Positions 20,125-21,070 of a DNA stretch of 21,070 nt are shown in pieces. Each line of letters starts with the position of its first letter. Position 1 is the first letter of the stretch. The DNA is from a virus. The stretch lies in IMG/VR virus record IMGVR_UViG_3300046001_002927, positions 1 through 21,070 of that record. One strand, given 5' to 3'. A program made the position numbers and the translations under genes. The notes under the pieces are model-generated. The model was not told the origin of the DNA, did no database searches, and was given only the letters and a program-made list of their open reading frames with translations.

Positions 20125-20679
20125 TCAACTCCTACTGTTCAAATTAGTTTGTAATGTTTTTTTAGCATCCTCTAAGGCTGCTGCAACTCGCCTTTGGATT
20201 GCCTCTTTATCTTTATCAACAACCGCCCAAATAAGGCGTGAGGCTTTGCCAAATGAGTTACTTAAATATCTAACAAATTGATTTCTTGAAGCATTGGCAT
20301 TTCTGCCTGCAACTTCAAAGATTGCGCCAGCAGCGCTACTGTTTATTAACGCACCTGCGCTAGTTGTGTAATCACCACGAACTTTACCCTGAACACGGCT
20401 CTTTTTAATGCCAGCCTGAATTGTACCAACATCCCAGGCTGGCCATCCAGCGCCGCCTCTAGTTCTTGGATTAGTGGCTGGTGTTTTTCGCCAGCCACGC
20501 ATTGGAGTTCCGTAAACAGGGTTTGTAAATTGAACAACTAAATTATCTGCTGATTTCTCAGCCCTGTTCAATTCATCATTGATTACTTTATTAAATTTTC
20601 TGGCCGCCGCTTTATCAAATTGTTTTAGGGCATCAATAGTTTCTTTGATACCTGTTAAAACAATAACTTCATCGGCCAT
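20125..20679 (-). CDS. Putative tail protein, gp10-like
   Basis: A 184-residue basic protein. The N-terminal helical part (LKQFDKAAARKFNKVINDELNRA), a Gly/Pro/Arg-rich middle with GWRKTPATNPRTRGGAGWP, and a C-terminal helix (DKEAIQRRVAAALEDA) recall HK97 gp10-type neck/tail components. Such genes usually lie before the major tail gene, but here it sits between the chaperones and the tape measure, which is unusual, so it may be another minor tail protein. Its start overlaps the GT reading by 11 bases. Confidence 0.55.
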   Translation of the reverse strand: MADEVIVLTGIKETIDALKQFDKAAARKFNKVINDELNRAEKSADNLVVQFTNPVYGTPMRGWRKTPATNPRTRGGAGWPAWDVGTIQAGIKKSRVQGKVRGDYTTSAGALINSSAAGAIFEVAGRNANASRNQFVRYLSNSFGKASRLIWAVVDKDKEAIQRRVAAALEDAKKTLQTNLNSRS

Positions 20680-21070
20680 ATTTGTTTGCCTTTGCTCTTT
20701 CCTTTAGATAAGCGAACATTGCTTCCAAAACGCCATCTGGAGCATCAATCAAATCAATAGGAGAGATGCCCAACTCCACCGAGGCCGTTGCAATCGCAAA
20801 GGTTAGGCTATCTCGGTGGATTCTGAATTTGGGTCTGAAACCATTTCAACCGATTCCAAAGTATCTAAGAACTCAGGGCCAAATGGTTTTACAACACGGC
20901 CATTATCTTTTAAGGATTGCCAGGCCAAAAAGTAGATGTGTTCCATCTTTTGATCCTCTGAAAATAACTTTGCCAATCCCTTGCCAAACTTTTGTTCAAA
21001 GGCAACGATGGTGCGAGGGCGTAATGAAAAAACGCTATCTACACCATCGTTGGTTTTAATCTTTAGTGAT
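20669..21070 (-). CDS. Tail assembly chaperone GT (frameshift product), 5' part missing
   Basis: This product begins as the G protein beyond the right edge, shifts one base back at CCCAAAT (20827-20833) and continues in the -1 frame to TGA 20669-20671. The added part reads TTC-AGA onwards, giving RDSLTFAIATASVELGIS and LEAMFAYLKERAKAN, a typical T-domain of tail chaperones. In lambda-like phages G and GT coat the tape measure and recruit the tail tube protein. Upstream of the shift site the frame is shared with G. Confidence 0.7.
20775..20833 (-). promoter_or_regulatory. Programmed -1 ribosomal frameshift signal
   Basis: On the minus strand, C-CCA-AAT (20827-20833) is an X-XXY-YYZ heptamer in frame with G. 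Six bases later begins a perfect 9-base inverted repeat, TCCACCGAG (20820-20812) with CTCGGTGGA (20783-20775), that can fold to a stimulatory hairpin or pseudoknot. The G stop lies in its loop. Slippage joins G to the T frame. Confidence 0.8.
20803..21070 (-). CDS. Tail assembly chaperone G, 5' part missing
   Basis: Visible are 88 codons ending at TAA 20803-20805. The protein has a strand followed by SLRPRTIVAFEQKFGKGLAKLF, then EHIYFLAWQSLKDNG and FLDTLESVEMV, a pattern found in actinophage tail chaperones. It lies immediately upstream of the tape measure region, with a heptamer and hairpin near its end for production of GT. The start and probably 10-30 residues lie beyond the right edge. 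Confidence 0.7.
   Translation of the reverse strand, partial: SLKIKTNDGVDSVFSLRPRTIVAFEQKFGKGLAKLFSEDQKMEHIYFLAWQSLKDNGRVVKPFGPEFLDTLESVEMVSDPNSESTEIA

Noticed and set aside
19517-20154. Several rightward frames inside the tape measure gene
   Set aside because: They lie opposite a long convincing gene, lack ribosome binding sites and have no recognisable protein features.
20766-21059. Rightward 97-codon frame at the right edge
   Set aside because: It is antisense to the tail chaperone G and T frames, which have family-like sequence and a frameshift signal.

Overview
This window is a piece of a tailed-phage genome, siphovirus-like, from a phage of an actinobacterium. The tail genes, CHAP endolysin and primase-helicase mark it as a phage. 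A WhiB-family regulator (6519-6995) points to an actinobacterial host, because that family is essentially confined to Actinobacteria and their phages. Base composition is moderately AT-rich by eye (about 40% GC). That would suit a low-GC freshwater actinobacterium better than Streptomyces or Mycobacterium, but this is inference. No integrase, terminase, portal or capsid gene lies in the window.

Layout. (1) Positions 1-7820 are a leftward block for replication, recombination and regulation. It holds, from left to right: a partial zinc-finger/HNH-like gene, two small unknowns, two zinc-binding proteins (one with a C-terminal HTH), a candidate origin with repeats and a DnaA box, a primase-polymerase/helicase fusion, tiny proteins including an FmdB-type zinc ribbon, a tRNA-like element, a likely single-stranded DNA-binding protein, a Cas4-like exonuclease with a probable partner, a transglycosylase-like muralytic protein, WhiB, a PD-(D/E)XK resolvase-like nuclease and a small membrane protein. 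(2) Positions 7821-9640 are a rightward accessory block of eight small genes. They are driven by two near-identical promoter/leader modules that share an operator-like inverted repeat, a leader hairpin and the same ribosome binding site. A bidirectional terminator closes the block. (3) Positions 9691-21070 are a leftward late block, transcribed from beyond the right edge. In transcription order: tail assembly chaperones G and GT with a -1 frameshift signal, a gp10-like tail protein, tape measure, minor tail protein, tail fibre-like protein, three tandem paralogous beta-rich proteins, small virion or accessory proteins, a secreted repeat protein, membrane proteins (holin candidates), CHAP endolysin, a DUF6378-like protein, a glycosyltransferase and a sugar-nucleotide epimerase.

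How the parts work together. The left block copies and recombines the phage DNA and contains regulators. The right block builds the tail, carries variable host-contact proteins, lyses the cell and may modify surface sugars. Genes are tightly packed with many ATGA, GTGA and TAATG overlaps, so translational coupling is likely throughout. Ten small genes (28 to 57 codons of protein) were found by reading between the larger genes, on the strength of start/stop overlaps, ribosome binding sites or recognisable motifs. The most unusual points are the duplicated promoter/leader, the reverse-oriented accessory operon, the compact tRNA-like element, the hidden signal-peptide frame in front of the transglycosylase-like gene, and the secreted heptad-repeat protein.
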